Shown here: positions 28,429 to 38,102 of the stretch, in pieces | Position numbering within the stretch: position 1 is the stretch's first letter | Layout of the letters: the number at the start of each line of letters is the position of its first letter | Origin: Stentor coeruleus | Taxonomy: Eukaryota > Ciliophora > Heterotrichea > Heterotrichida > Stentoridae | Direction: 5' to 3' | DNA: 62,536 nt | NCBI GenBank assembly: GCA_001970955.1 | Contig: MPUH01000355.1 | Coordinates: forward strand, 1-62,536 | Notes under the pieces: model-generated | Database searches by the model: none | What the model was told of the DNA's origin: nothing | Seen by the model: only the letters and a program-made list of their open reading frames with translations | Translations under genes and position numbers: made by a program

Positions 28429-30945
28429 ATGTGGTATATTTTGCTAGCTGTTATTGGGAATGCTTGCAATTTGGAAAACTTAGAACAATGTATGAATGGG
28501 TCTGAAAATGATTATGTGTGTATTAAGAATAATAAATGCTATCAAGGAAGTTTATTTGTTGACTTGACAAATCCATTTGTTAGGGTTAATGGATATTATG
28601 TTAGACCTACATATATTGATCAAATTTCACAATGGACAAAATGTAATTTGAAAGCTTATCCTATTTGTTTTGATATGGAATCAGAAGAAGTATTGAATTG
28701 TCTAAGAGAAAATCAATGTTTGAATATGATTGAAGTTTCTAGAATTGAGGATGAGACACAAACTTTTTATAAGGAAGATGATGAAAATCAACATAAAGGG
28801 AAAGAAAAAGATAATGAGAAGTTTAAGGAAATTGAAGATTTGATTGAATTTGAAGATAAGAAATTGGATGAAGAGCAAGAAGATGATCTTATAACCCCAA
28901 ATAGTGAAGATAAAGATGATTATCTTGGATTTGATGATGTGATGCTTAATAAAAAAAGTTTGGAAGATGAGGAAGATACTGAAACAACTGAGCTTGAAAA
29001 ATATACACTAATTGATGATGGGGAAAAAACTGATAATGAAGGGGCTGATGTTGATGAAACTGAACCAGAAGTTGATGCTACAATAGAAAGTGAAAAGAAT
29101 GAGACAGAAAAAAATCAAGAAAATGAAGAAGATTTTGATGAAGCATTAAATGAACTTAAGAAAATGTTTGAAAATGATCCTGAAAGTTTGAAAAGCATTC
29201 TAGAAGAAATCGAGAAAAAATATCAGAAAATGAATGAAGATGAAGAAGATCTGGAAGACCAAGAAGATGGAAGAAATTATGATGGAGAAAGCTTGCAGAC
29301 TGAAAACGATAATGATTTGGCTAAAGAACTTGGCAATAGTTTAAATGAAGAAAGTAGCGATCAAAATATACAAGAAAATGAAGATTCAGCAACTGAAGCT
29401 AATGAAAAAAAAAACTCAGAAAGCGAAAGTGAGATACTAGAAAATTTATTTAATGAACTTGCTTCGGAAAATGGTGATTTAAATGGTCTGACTAATGTAG
29501 AAATTGAAAATATTTTTGAAGAAACTGTTCAGAAAGATGAAAAAGATAATAAAAATGAAGAAACTCAAAATTATGATGAAAGTAGTGAAAAGGATGAAGA
29601 TGAAATTTTAAGTAAAGGAGAAAAATTAGCTGGAAAGATAAAACTTTTTGGTGATTTTTTAAAATATTTAGAAAGGAAAGGAATTGATTATAATACATTG
29701 AGTGAGGATGAATGGGAAATTTTATATGAAGAATTTTTGAATGAAATACAATATGAAGATGATAAGTATTATAAAGAAGAAGAAAATAATCATGAGGAAA
29801 AATATGATAGTCAAGATGATGAAAGCAAAAGTAATAATTATAGTGATAAGGAAGAAATACAAAATACAAGGATGAATGATGAAGAACATGTCGGTGAAAT
29901 TGGTGAAGATAAGGAAAGTGAGGATAAAAATGATGGGAATGTGAAAGTTTATGAAGATGATAAGGAAAAAGAAGAAAATGCCAATGAAGAAGACGATGAT
30001 AATAAAGAAGAAAATGAAGAAGATGATGAAAAAGAAGAAAATGATAATGAAGTAGATGATGAAAAAGAAGAAGAAAATGATAAAGAAGAAAATGGTAACG
30101 GAGATAAAGAAGAAAATAGTAAAGAAGATAAAGAAGAAAATGGTAACGAAGATAAAGATAAAGAAGAAAATGGCAACGAAGATAAAGATAAAGAAGAAAA
30201 TGGCAATGAAGCAGAAAATGATGAAAAAGAGGAAAATAGCAATGAAAATGATGATGAAGAAGAAAATGATGATGAAGAAGAAAATGGCGATGAAGAAGAA
30301 GAAAATGACGATGAAGAAAATAATGATAAAGAAGAAAATGACGACGAAGAAGAAGGGAATGACAATAAAGAAGAAAATGGCGATGAAGATGAAGAAGAAG
30401 ATGAAGAAGAAGATGAAGAAGAAGATGAAGAAGAAGATGAAGAAGAAGAAGTTGACGATGAAGAAGAAGAAAATGACGATGATGAAGAAGAAGGCAATAA
30501 TAAAGTCAATGATATAGAGAATGATGAAGAGGATGCCGAACATTCAGACACAGAGGATGAAGATGAATACAAAAATCTCAGAAACTCTAAAAACAAAAGT
30601 CATTCGAGTGCATCCCTATCATCATCAAACACAACATTCGAAGTTCCCCAATCTCAAACCTACGAGTTCTTCGATAACACACAGTTAATGATAGAAGAAT
30701 GCAAAGCTAACTGTAAAAGTATGTGTCGTAAAAATTCCGAAGACTCTAACTGCATGGACAAATGTATATCAGACTATTGTTCCGATACATCTCAAACCTC
30801 TTCAGGTTATTTTTCAGTGATCGCCACAGGAGTAGTCCTCTTTCTCATAGTAAGCGTGATATATCTTTTTATGACCAACAAAAATCTTCGTATTGCCTTT
30901 GAGCAAGGAGACTATATCTTAGGTCAATATCGAAGTATAGGTTAA
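28429..30945 (+). CDS. Highly acidic single-pass membrane protein with Cys-rich ends
   Basis: This encodes 838 residues. A signal peptide (M-W-Y-I-L-L-A-V-I-G-N-A) leads into a Cys-containing head (about 15-100, eight Cys). About 600 residues of Asp/Glu/Asn/Lys-rich low complexity follow, including D-K-E-E-N-G-N-E units and a run of E-E-E-D repeats near 30390-30470. A short Cys-rich segment (C-K-A-N-C-K-S-M-C ... C-M-D-K-C) comes before one membrane helix (I-A-T-G-V-V-L-F-L-I-V-S-V-I-Y-L) and a ~25-residue tail. The acidic bulk should face the ER, Golgi or cell exterior. Low-affinity Ca2+ binding, as in calsequestrin-like proteins, is an inference from charge alone. Confidence 0.8.
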   Translation: MWYILLAVIGNACNLENLEQCMNGSENDYVCIKNNKCYQGSLFVDLTNPFVRVNGYYVRPTYIDQISQWTKCNLKAYPICFDMESEEVLNCLRENQCLNMIEVSRIEDETQTFYKEDDENQHKGKEKDNEKFKEIEDLIEFEDKKLDEEQEDDLITPNSEDKDDYLGFDDVMLNKKSLEDEEDTETTELEKYTLIDDGEKTDNEGADVDETEPEVDATIESEKNETEKNQENEEDFDEALNELKKMFENDPESLKSILEEIEKKYQKMNEDEEDLEDQEDGRNYDGESLQTENDNDLAKELGNSLNEESSDQNIQENEDSATEANEKKNSESESEILENLFNELASENGDLNGLTNVEIENIFEETVQKDEKDNKNEETQNYDESSEKDEDEILSKGEKLAGKIKLFGDFLKYLERKGIDYNTLSEDEWEILYEEFLNEIQYEDDKYYKEEENNHEEKYDSQDDESKSNNYSDKEEIQNTRMNDEEHVGEIGEDKESEDKNDGNVKVYEDDKEKEENANEEDDDNKEENEEDDEKEENDNEVDDEKEEENDKEENGNGDKEENSKEDKEENGNEDKDKEENGNEDKDKEENGNEAENDEKEENSNENDDEEENDDEEENGDEEEENDDEENNDKEENDDEEEGNDNKEENGDEDEEEDEEEDEEEDEEEDEEEEVDDEEEENDDDEEEGNNKVNDIENDEEDAEHSDTEDEDEYKNLRNSKNKSHSSASLSSSNTTFEVPQSQTYEFFDNTQLMIEECKANCKSMCRKNSEDSNCMDKCISDYCSDTSQTSSGYFSVIATGVVLFLIVSVIYLFMTNKNLRIAFEQGDYILGQYRSIG

Positions 30946-31500
30946 TTAAATTTACTAGCATGAATAATGAATATTTCCTTATTAATACTCATAGCAAAGT
31001 TTTTATTTTTAACTTTTTTATTGTATTTATCATATCTAGAATCCTTACGTATTCCTATGTTTTTTGAGAAATTATAAGTATTTATTGAACGTCCAAATAT
31101 CATATTTTCTTGTAGTTTCCTTTTAATTAAAGTTTTAATTCTTCATTAGTTAGAGAATTTTATAGGCTTGTATAAATATACATTGGTTTTTTAATGTTTA
31201 TGGTAGATAGGATAAAAGCGCAAGTCTATATTTTATTATTATGCTATATTTAATTATATCAAAATTAATATATTGAGGATTTAATTAGCTTGTTTTAAAC
31301 TTTTTTAGTTATTGGATTTTGCTAATTTTATGATGAAAAAACTTTTAATAGTTTAAGTTTCACGTATTTTTGGCTGCTTCTAGTTTTTTTTCTTGTATAT
31401 ATATGGTAATAAAGGATTTCTTTGTATTTACCCAACAAATTAATGACCAGGAACTTATTTTTTAAAGAATTTTTAGGAAAGTGTTTCAATACTTTGCACT
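30944..31500 (-). pseudogene. Decayed gene, 3' end overlapping the acidic-protein gene
   Basis: A minus-strand frame is open from about 31142 to a TAA at about 30944, containing ENMIFGRSINTYNFSKNIGI and basic Lys/Asn-rich sequence. Above it are broken pieces such as Y-H-I-Y-T-R-K-K-T-R-S-S-Q-K-Y and L-T-N-E-E-L-K-L in other frames. The open piece alone has an ATG and ~50 codons and might be a small gene, but the upstream broken coding sequence favours a relic. Its stop lies within the last codons of the plus-strand gene. Confidence 0.4.
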
Positions 31501-31609
31501 TCTATAAAATATGTTTATATCATAAATTACTTTGATTATATCCATACGCAATGATCACATCACTAGAACAGGTATTTCAATGCTATTTATATCATATCTA
31601 AATTTAAGA

Positions 31610-33475
31610 TCATAATAAATTATTACTACTAGATTTCAAAGCTTTTTCTATAAGTTTGATTAGTTCATTTTTCGTTGGCAATATAGTAAAAAAAGGATAA
31701 GATCTAAGTTTTCTTCTTTTCCCTCTGATTTCTGTAGTATTCATCTCTTGTATCGCTTTATCAATATTCTTCACATTTTTCGCTTTGAACTCCCTAAGAG
31801 TTTTTATATAATTTTTCTTGGATTCTAATATATGTTCTTGTAATACTGTGTTTCTTATAGCAATTGATATAGCAGAGAACTTCTTTGTCTCTTTTGTCTG
31901 TCTTTTTCTTGTTGTATGCTGCTTTGAAACTTTAATCATCAATTCTTCAATTGCTGAGTTCCACATGTTTACAAGGACATCCCATTTGAGTTTTTTTCTA
32001 TGTGCATAATCATGCCATTTCCGTTGTATATAAATCACCATGTCTGTAAATTTTTTAAAAGCATGAGGTAAAATATGATTTACTGCACTTTCTTTAATAC
32101 ATTTAACTTGAATATCATGAAATGCCCTTTTTGTATGCATATAATACATACGTAAAACTGTTAATGTTCTGAGGATTATCACTGATCCAATATGGAAACC
32201 AACTTTTATTTTATACATTCTTTGAAGTTTATATGCAGCGATACTTCTTTTAACTTTAGTAAAAATCTTCTGTCTGTTGTCTTCACGGATCTTACGAATG
32301 GTTTTTATTGATATAGAAAAGCTTATAAGCGAAACCCACTTTTTTTGTTTTTCCTGTAGCATTGTAAGTAATTCACGTTCCTCACGCTCTTTACGCTCTT
32401 CTTCTATTTTAATCAACCTTTTATTGATAATATTTAGTGTTCTTTCTTTTTTGTCGATAAGGTTTTTTTTCTTTTTTACTAAAACTGAATCTCGTCTTAT
32501 TTTCCATTCATATCTTTTGGCTCTAAGTTCATATTCAGAGAGTTTTTTTTTAGGAAGTTCAATGTTTTGTTTGATGAAATCTTTACAAAATGGTTTTATA
32601 GGTTTAGGTTGTTTGGGTATTGAGATTTTAAAATCAGGTTCGGGTTTGTTGATTATTTCTTGTTCTTCTTGGGTGATTTTTAGATTACGGGTTTTTTTTA
32701 TTTCAATTTTCTGGCCGAAGGTTATGGTTAGGGTGAAGATTGATTCGGTTGTAGCTTCAATTGCTAAATAAATGGCGTCGATTTTGAATCTTATATTGAT
32801 ATCCCCCATTTGGAAACTGTCTTGTTTTCCTACAATTTCGCAAGTGTTTTTAGATGGCTCTGAGTGAACTTTTGATAAATAGGAGACTACTTTACCCTTA
32901 TTTCTTTTAAGGGAACAAACCAAAGGGGGTTTTTTACCTTTACTATTTATAGAGAAATATTGAGTCTCTCCAGCTTCTAACAATATCTCAACACTATCAG
33001 AGTCATTCAAAATTATACGCCTATGACCTGCTGTATGATTAGAACTGACCATTTCAAGTTTTGTCAGTATTTTCGTAAAATCTTGCTCACTAGGCAATTT
33101 AATAGTCCCTTGTGATTGGCTTAAACCCAAAGATCTCAATGTATTTGTATATGTATGTCCAGGGCCAGAAATTAAACTTTTTTCATTTTCCCTAAGAGTC
33201 AATCCACTTAAATGACTAGTTTTAGGTCTTTCTGGAAAGTAAAGCTGTATATTATACTGAGAACTATCAGGCAAGTTGTAAAAGTCAGCGTTTTGTGAAT
33301 CATTTTTAAATGTCCTATCAGATATTTGCAACCTCTCTGTGACTAATTCAGAAAAATTTACCATATGAGTCTGTGGCCGGGATGTCGAAAGAAGGCTAGT
33401 TGACGACAAAGCCAAATTAAGGTTTTTTCTCAAGTTCTGACTTGAATAAGGCCTATTGTAAAGTTGTAGGTTCAT
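31610..33475 (-). CDS. IQ-like, Lys/Arg-rich coiled-coil protein
   Basis: This encodes 621 residues. The N-terminal 150 are Ser/Thr-rich; 150-270 looks beta-rich (S-D-S-V-E-I-L-L-E-A-G-E-T-Q-Y-F); 320-375 is a highly charged helix (K-E-R-E-E-R-E-L-L). From ~380 on come degenerate IQ-like segments (S-I-A-A-Y-K-L-Q-R-M-Y-K-I-K-V, V-I-Y-I-Q-R-K-W-H-D-Y-A-H-R-K-K). These suggest calmodulin or centrin binding, common in ciliate cortical proteins. The family is not named. It is tail-to-tail with the acidic-protein gene side and 82 bases downstream of the PP-loop fusion gene. Confidence 0.75.
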   Translation of the reverse strand: MNLQLYNRPYSSQNLRKNLNLALSSTSLLSTSRPQTHMVNFSELVTERLQISDRTFKNDSQNADFYNLPDSSQYNIQLYFPERPKTSHLSGLTLRENEKSLISGPGHTYTNTLRSLGLSQSQGTIKLPSEQDFTKILTKLEMVSSNHTAGHRRIILNDSDSVEILLEAGETQYFSINSKGKKPPLVCSLKRNKGKVVSYLSKVHSEPSKNTCEIVGKQDSFQMGDINIRFKIDAIYLAIEATTESIFTLTITFGQKIEIKKTRNLKITQEEQEIINKPEPDFKISIPKQPKPIKPFCKDFIKQNIELPKKKLSEYELRAKRYEWKIRRDSVLVKKKKNLIDKKERTLNIINKRLIKIEEERKEREERELLTMLQEKQKKWVSLISFSISIKTIRKIREDNRQKIFTKVKRSIAAYKLQRMYKIKVGFHIGSVIILRTLTVLRMYYMHTKRAFHDIQVKCIKESAVNHILPHAFKKFTDMVIYIQRKWHDYAHRKKLKWDVLVNMWNSAIEELMIKVSKQHTTRKRQTKETKKFSAISIAIRNTVLQEHILESKKNYIKTLREFKAKNVKNIDKAIQEMNTTEIRGKRRKLRSYPFFTILPTKNELIKLIEKALKSSSNNLL

Positions 33476-33557
33476 ATTGATTATAATGCAAAAAAAAAAA
33501 TCAAAAAACTTTGAAAGAAATTATAAAAACTAAAAAAATGATTTTTTTTTTTAAGTA

Positions 33558-36401
33558 TTAAACCGGGTTAAAAACGCATTGTTCACATTCTTCCTCATTT
33601 TCTTCATCTTCCCTTTGACGTTTTTCCCCAATCGGCCCAATATCTTGTAAATTTCCTTTCATAAGTGGTTTCATAGCTTTTAAAATACTAGAAAATATAT
33701 CAGGGACAACCTGTTCTTGTGATGCTAACAAAAGTTTCGTCCTATGTCTTTCTTGTGGTGAAGCAAAACATGCCGGACAATTTTCTGTTATAACAGGTAA
33801 ATGAGCTTCTTCAGAAAAACTTTTTGTCATCCTTTCTCTAACTAAAGCTAAAGGTCTTATAATCCTTAAATCTCCTTTATCATTAACATAATTAGCTTTC
33901 ATTGTCCTCAATAGACCATTATTAAAAATTGACATAATAAAACTTTCAGCAAGATCATCTAAATGTTGCCCAAGTGCTAAAACATTATAACCTTCCCTTC
34001 TAGCACAAGAATATAAAATCCCTCTTTTCATCCTTGAACAAAATGCACAAAGGCTAAGTTTTTTCTTCATTTTCTCAGCAGCCAATGTGACAATTCCATG
34101 TGATTCATAAAAATATGGAACACCAAGATAAGACATATAATCTTTAAGAGGTGATGGATCATATTCTGGTGTTTGTGGATCTACTGTTGCTACACCAATT
34201 TGAAACTTTTTTGGGGATACTTTTTGTACATGGCGGAGGATATGAAGCATGGTTAAAGAGTCTTTTCCACCACTAATACATACAAGTATACGATCATTTT
34301 CTTGAATCATGTTAAATTCGCTTATAGCCGCGAAAACTTTTTTCAGAAGTTTTTTAGGGATTTTCGGGTATAAAGAATGTTGGGGATCAGTTTTTATTAT
34401 AGGTTCAATGATAGGTAATGAGCTTTGGATAGGGTTTGTATAAGTTATAGGATAAAAAGATAAGGAAGCCGTGTTAAATGTTACATGGCGACTTTGGATA
34501 AATGATAAAGCCTCACTTGGTAATACATACCATCTAATATCTTCAAGTTCGGTAGGTATTTCTTGTAAGTTATCTGAAATGTTCTTATTTGTATAACGAT
34601 GTTCTCTTATATCCTCAACAAATTTCTCAGCTATTTCTAAATACTCTGTTAATTTCTTGTTAGTTTTTACCCCATAATCAGGATATAAGCATTTCCCTTG
34701 GGCATATGTAATTTCACTTAACCATTTTCTTGATTTATGCCTTCCTTCTTTTGTACTATAATCTCTATGAACAAAAGCACTTTTTTCCATATCAAATTTG
34801 TATTGTGGAAGGAACCAAATTGCGTTTTGGGCGATAAAAGATAAGGAGTCGATAATGTAATCAATAGTTTCCTGAGGCATGAAATAATTAAAACTAACTC
34901 TAACAAAACCAGGTCTAAACAAATCATATCCTTCTTTTAATGTATCTTCTATTTGTTGAGCTCGTTCTGAAGATATTCCCATAAGCTTAAGTGCATAAGG
35001 ACCAGCACAAGCACAACCACCACGACATTCAATACCAAAAAGATCATTAAGTAAAGCAGCTACAAATGAATGATGGAAGAATTTTTCCCCACATTTGACC
35101 ATAAAAGAAAACACAGGAAGTTTTTTTAAAGCTGAGTTGCCAAGGATGATAAGATTTGGGATTGTTTTAAGTTTATCAGTCACATACTGAGTATGTTCAA
35201 GTTCTTTATTATAAATGAACTTTTCCCCAACTGCTTCTTTTAATTGGAATACAAGACCAAGTCTTATAGATCCGATTATATCTGGTGTACCTCCTTCTTC
35301 ACGTTCTTCAGGGTTGAAAATATAAGTATGGGTTTTTTCTGTGACAAAAAATACAGTACCACCTCCAGGTTCTACAGGAACTTCATTGCCTACAAGTTTT
35401 TTTTTTACTGCAAGGATTCCAGGACTACCTGGGCCTCCAACAAGTTTGTGCCCAGAAAAAAACACCCCATCTAGAGCTTCTTCAGGAGAAGGATTCATGT
35501 TAATATCACAATAAGCTGCAGCTGTAGCATAATCAAAAAACACTAAAGCTCCATAAGATTTAAGTAAACGAGTAATACTTTTAACATCCATAAGTAAACC
35601 TGTAATATTAGAAGCAGCAGAAAAAGTGCCGATTTTGAATTTCCTGTTTTGATATTTTTCAAGCATTATTTGTAAATACGCTAAATCCAACTGCCCATCA
35701 GTATCATCAGGGATTATAACAGTTTCTACCCCAGCTTCGATCCATGGGAGTAGGTTAGAATGATGTTCAAAAACACTAAGAAAAACAACAGGAACTTCGT
35801 CTAAGACAATATTACTAGTTTCAGGGAGGTTTTTTATATGGATAACTGATGATAAATGTTTTATATATTTACCTTGTGTTGAAAAAGACATATTACAAAG
35901 CCGGCAGTCTACTGAACCCCAACGGTTTTGCTGATAATAACTGTTTTGATTGCCCCATTTGCTTTTTTTCAGAATTTGAACTAGTTTGTTTACTGCACCA
36001 GTTGTCCCTGTGCCTGTAAATATAAGAAGGTCATCCTCTGAAGCATTTATACAACGTTTGATTATACTTCGAGATTCTTGACGGAAATATGTGGTTTGAA
36101 GACCAACCCAAGATGTTACTGTGTGTGTATTAGCATAATTGACGAGAACAACATTTTGGATGTAATCTTCTATAAATTTTAATGACCTTCCAGAAGCGAT
36201 GTAATCGGCGTAAACTAAAGCTCTTTCTCCATATGCAGTGGGGAATAGCGAATAGTCTCCAATAACGTTTTCTTGGATATATTCTAGTAGTTCAGGACGG
36301 TTTTTTTCAAGCATTTCTCGTTCAGAAGTCATTTCCTCGAGGGTTTTGCTACCGAAAGAGTCTTGCAAGATTTGGTGGATTGACCTTCGGACTGCAGCCA
36401 T
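33558..36401 (-). CDS. Aminotransferase-V/desulfurase + C2H2 finger + TtcA-like PP-loop fusion
   Basis: This encodes 947 residues in one uninterrupted frame. Residues ~45-560 are a class V aminotransferase/cysteine-desulfurase fold: G-T-G-T-T-G-A-V-N-K (about 129-139), the PLP lysine in S-G-H-K-L-V-G-G-P-G (about 317), and a persulfide-type Cys in C-R-G-G-C-A-C-A-G (about 460). Inserted at 166-188 is C-x2-C-x12-H-x5-H, a classical C2H2 finger spacing. Residues ~660-920 are a PP-loop ATPase of the TtcA type: S-G-G-K-D-S-L (about 703), C-A-F-C-S-R-M-K-R-G (about 787), L-G-Q-H-L-D-D, and C-P-A-C (about 877). The layout suggests sulfur taken from cysteine is passed within one polypeptide to tRNA thiolation. 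The substrate position is not proven. Confidence 0.9.
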   Translation of the reverse strand: MAAVRRSIHQILQDSFGSKTLEEMTSEREMLEKNRPELLEYIQENVIGDYSLFPTAYGERALVYADYIASGRSLKFIEDYIQNVVLVNYANTHTVTSWVGLQTTYFRQESRSIIKRCINASEDDLLIFTGTGTTGAVNKLVQILKKSKWGNQNSYYQQNRWGSVDCRLCNMSFSTQGKYIKHLSSVIHIKNLPETSNIVLDEVPVVFLSVFEHHSNLLPWIEAGVETVIIPDDTDGQLDLAYLQIMLEKYQNRKFKIGTFSAASNITGLLMDVKSITRLLKSYGALVFFDYATAAAYCDINMNPSPEEALDGVFFSGHKLVGGPGSPGILAVKKKLVGNEVPVEPGGGTVFFVTEKTHTYIFNPEEREEGGTPDIIGSIRLGLVFQLKEAVGEKFIYNKELEHTQYVTDKLKTIPNLIILGNSALKKLPVFSFMVKCGEKFFHHSFVAALLNDLFGIECRGGCACAGPYALKLMGISSERAQQIEDTLKEGYDLFRPGFVRVSFNYFMPQETIDYIIDSLSFIAQNAIWFLPQYKFDMEKSAFVHRDYSTKEGRHKSRKWLSEITYAQGKCLYPDYGVKTNKKLTEYLEIAEKFVEDIREHRYTNKNISDNLQEIPTELEDIRWYVLPSEALSFIQSRHVTFNTASLSFYPITYTNPIQSSLPIIEPIIKTDPQHSLYPKIPKKLLKKVFAAISEFNMIQENDRILVCISGGKDSLTMLHILRHVQKVSPKKFQIGVATVDPQTPEYDPSPLKDYMSYLGVPYFYESHGIVTLAAEKMKKKLSLCAFCSRMKRGILYSCARREGYNVLALGQHLDDLAESFIMSIFNNGLLRTMKANYVNDKGDLRIIRPLALVRERMTKSFSEEAHLPVITENCPACFASPQERHRTKLLLASQEQVVPDIFSSILKAMKPLMKGNLQDIGPIGEKRQREDEENEEECEQCVFNPV

Positions 36402-36701
36402 TTATTAGGACTTAACAGAAAAAAATTAGACTGGTTTTATTATTTTTGGAATTTTTATAGGAAAATTGATTGTAAGATGAAGATAATGGTGGATATTGAG
36501 TCAGTTTATTTTTGTGTTAGCTTAGATTTTTATTATAAAATTGTGATGAGTTTATAAAATCAAAATCAAAAACAAAAATGCGATTTTTTATATGATAAAA
36601 ACTAAGGAGGTTTGATTATTAAAACATAAAAGAAGTCCAAATGATGTTTTTAAAAAGTGAATATATGATAGTTTTTACTATCATATTTATTAATAAATTC
36701 A
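36402..36701. promoter_or_regulatory. 300-bp divergent promoter region
   Basis: It lies between the starts of the PP-loop fusion gene (minus) and the mitochondrial uS17 gene (plus). It is AT-rich with no distinct motif. The last 60 bases contain a short inverted pair (ATATGATAGT...ACTATCATAT) near 36661-36690. Confidence 0.5.
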
Positions 36702-37118
36702 ATGTCCACCATTTGGAACTTCATGAACCCTTTAAAAACAGGAGGTATCAGGCTAGGGAAATCAGGGAGAGAACTTTATGGGACAGTAGTCAGAGCTGGA
36801 GTTAACAGAAAAACAGTTGTAGTTAAAGTCAACAGATTTTTCTATGATCAGCATTATCAAAAGACTTACAGCTGCAGTAGGAATTTCCATGCTCATGACG
36901 AAGAAGAGTTTTGCAAAATCGGGGATAAAGTTATCATACAAAGCTGTAGACCTTTAAGCAAGCTTAAGAGATACTTTATCAGAAACGTAGTTGTGATGGG
37001 TGGAAGGACCTATACTCCAGCAGTACCAAAAGGATTAGAAGAGGCAGCTCCTATTAATGAAGAACCCGAAACAGAAATAAAAGAAGAAAAAGCAAATGAT
37101 AAAGAAAGCGATAAATAA
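36702..37118 (+). CDS. MRPS17: Mitochondrial small-subunit ribosomal protein uS17
   Basis: This encodes 138 residues. The uS17 core is clear: G-T-V-V-R-A-G-V-N-R-K-T-V-V-V-K-V, then Y-D-Q-H-Y-Q-K-T, H-A-H-D-E, C-K-I-G-D-K-V-I-I-Q-S-C-R-P-L-S-K-L-K-R-Y. A ~25-residue N-terminal lead and an acidic C-terminal tail of ~30 residues flank it. The bacterial-like core, and difference from cytosolic uS17 (eS11-type N-terminus missing), point to the mitochondrial ribosome. A targeting peptide is plausible but not strongly basic. Confidence 0.85.
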   Translation: MSTIWNFMNPLKTGGIRLGKSGRELYGTVVRAGVNRKTVVVKVNRFFYDQHYQKTYSCSRNFHAHDEEEFCKIGDKVIIQSCRPLSKLKRYFIRNVVVMGGRTYTPAVPKGLEEAAPINEEPETEIKEEKANDKESDK

Positions 37119-37189
37119 TCATTATTAGGAACTTAAAATCCTCAAATCAACTCTATTACCGCGGTTGATGTTGGAGAAAAACTTCTTCT

Positions 37190-37640
37190 TAAAACTTATC
37201 TTCATCATAAATCTTTTAAAATATCATCTAGTCATTAATCTTCAAACCCTACCATAATTTTATCTCAAATAACTTAAAACAATCCTTTCTTTTTATTATG
37301 ATAATCAATGACCTTCCTTAAAGCTTTAAAAAACTTTAAGGTAAATATTTTAAGTAAATAATAGGCCGCAACTATAAAATATGGAAGTGTTGTGAGTTCT
37401 GATATCAAAGGTGTTGGAAAGAAAATAGATAAATAGAACAAAGGGGAAATTTTCAGAAACCTTATAGAAAAATTTTTTGAGAAGTTTTAAAAAAGATAAA
37501 ATTTGCATCGACAAAGACCAGATCATAAGTTTTGACATCGATACCTTGTAGAATAGAAAATGTAAAAACAATAAATGTTAGGATTTTACGAACAATAAAT
37601 AAAACTGGTATCAGAATCTATATCAAAAAGCTATTAAGAG
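37190..37640 (-). pseudogene. Decayed membrane-protein gene fragment
   Basis: The minus strand gives V-R-K-I-L-T-F-I-V-F-T-F-S then ILQGIDVKTYDLVFVDANF and F-F-K-T-S-Q-K-I-F-L to a TAA. After a shift it reads I-R-F-L-K-I-S-P-L-F-Y-L, then SELTTLPYFIVAAYYLLKIF and K-A-L-R-K-V-I-D-Y-H-N-K-K-K-G-L-F to a TAA, followed by helical sequence with more stops. This is at least three hydrophobic segments of a former membrane protein. A single minus-strand ORF over this region reads the wrong frame. Confidence 0.65.
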
Positions 37641-38102
37641 GGAAAATGAAAGTGTTATAACGAAAAATATAAAATTTATATATCAGGATTATGAATCAGA
37701 TGAATAATATAAATTGATTATAATTTTAAACGAGATAGTCATGATGATATTATTCTATTTTTTATAAGATTATTTAATATAAAAAAAATATGTTCTGCAA
37801 ATAAAAAACTAAAGTAAAAATTCGCAAAGCTAAATATCATTTACTTGGAGCTCTGTTTGCGGTTTCAGGAAATTAAAATTAATTTATTAGATATTTTTAA
37901 TACAAAATAGAACTAGCTATAATTTATATAGTTCCAGATAAGAAATTAAAAGCACCCATCATTAATATTTCATCTATAATAAACCAACCCACACAATCTA
38001 ATTAGCCTATTTCCTCACAATTGCATAAAATATCAATTTTACTTATATCAAAATAATTCCTTACTTATTCAAAATGCATTCAATAACACCGATTAATTAA
38101 TC
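37641..38102. other. AT-rich spacer
   Basis: No gene was seen. The last ~180 bases are C-rich on the plus strand, as expected for the 3' side of the minus-strand PWWP-PHD gene. Confidence 0.45.

Noticed and set aside
28215..28505. 96-codon plus-strand ORF overlapping the start of the acidic-protein gene
   Set aside because: It is the antisense of the relic at 27640-28292 and runs out of frame into the true signal peptide; composition is AT-driven.
29492..30596. Long minus-strand and alternate-frame ORFs made of Ser or Phe/Ile runs over the acidic-protein gene
   Set aside because: They are the antisense and shifted readings of GAAGAAGAT-type repeats; their composition has no other support.
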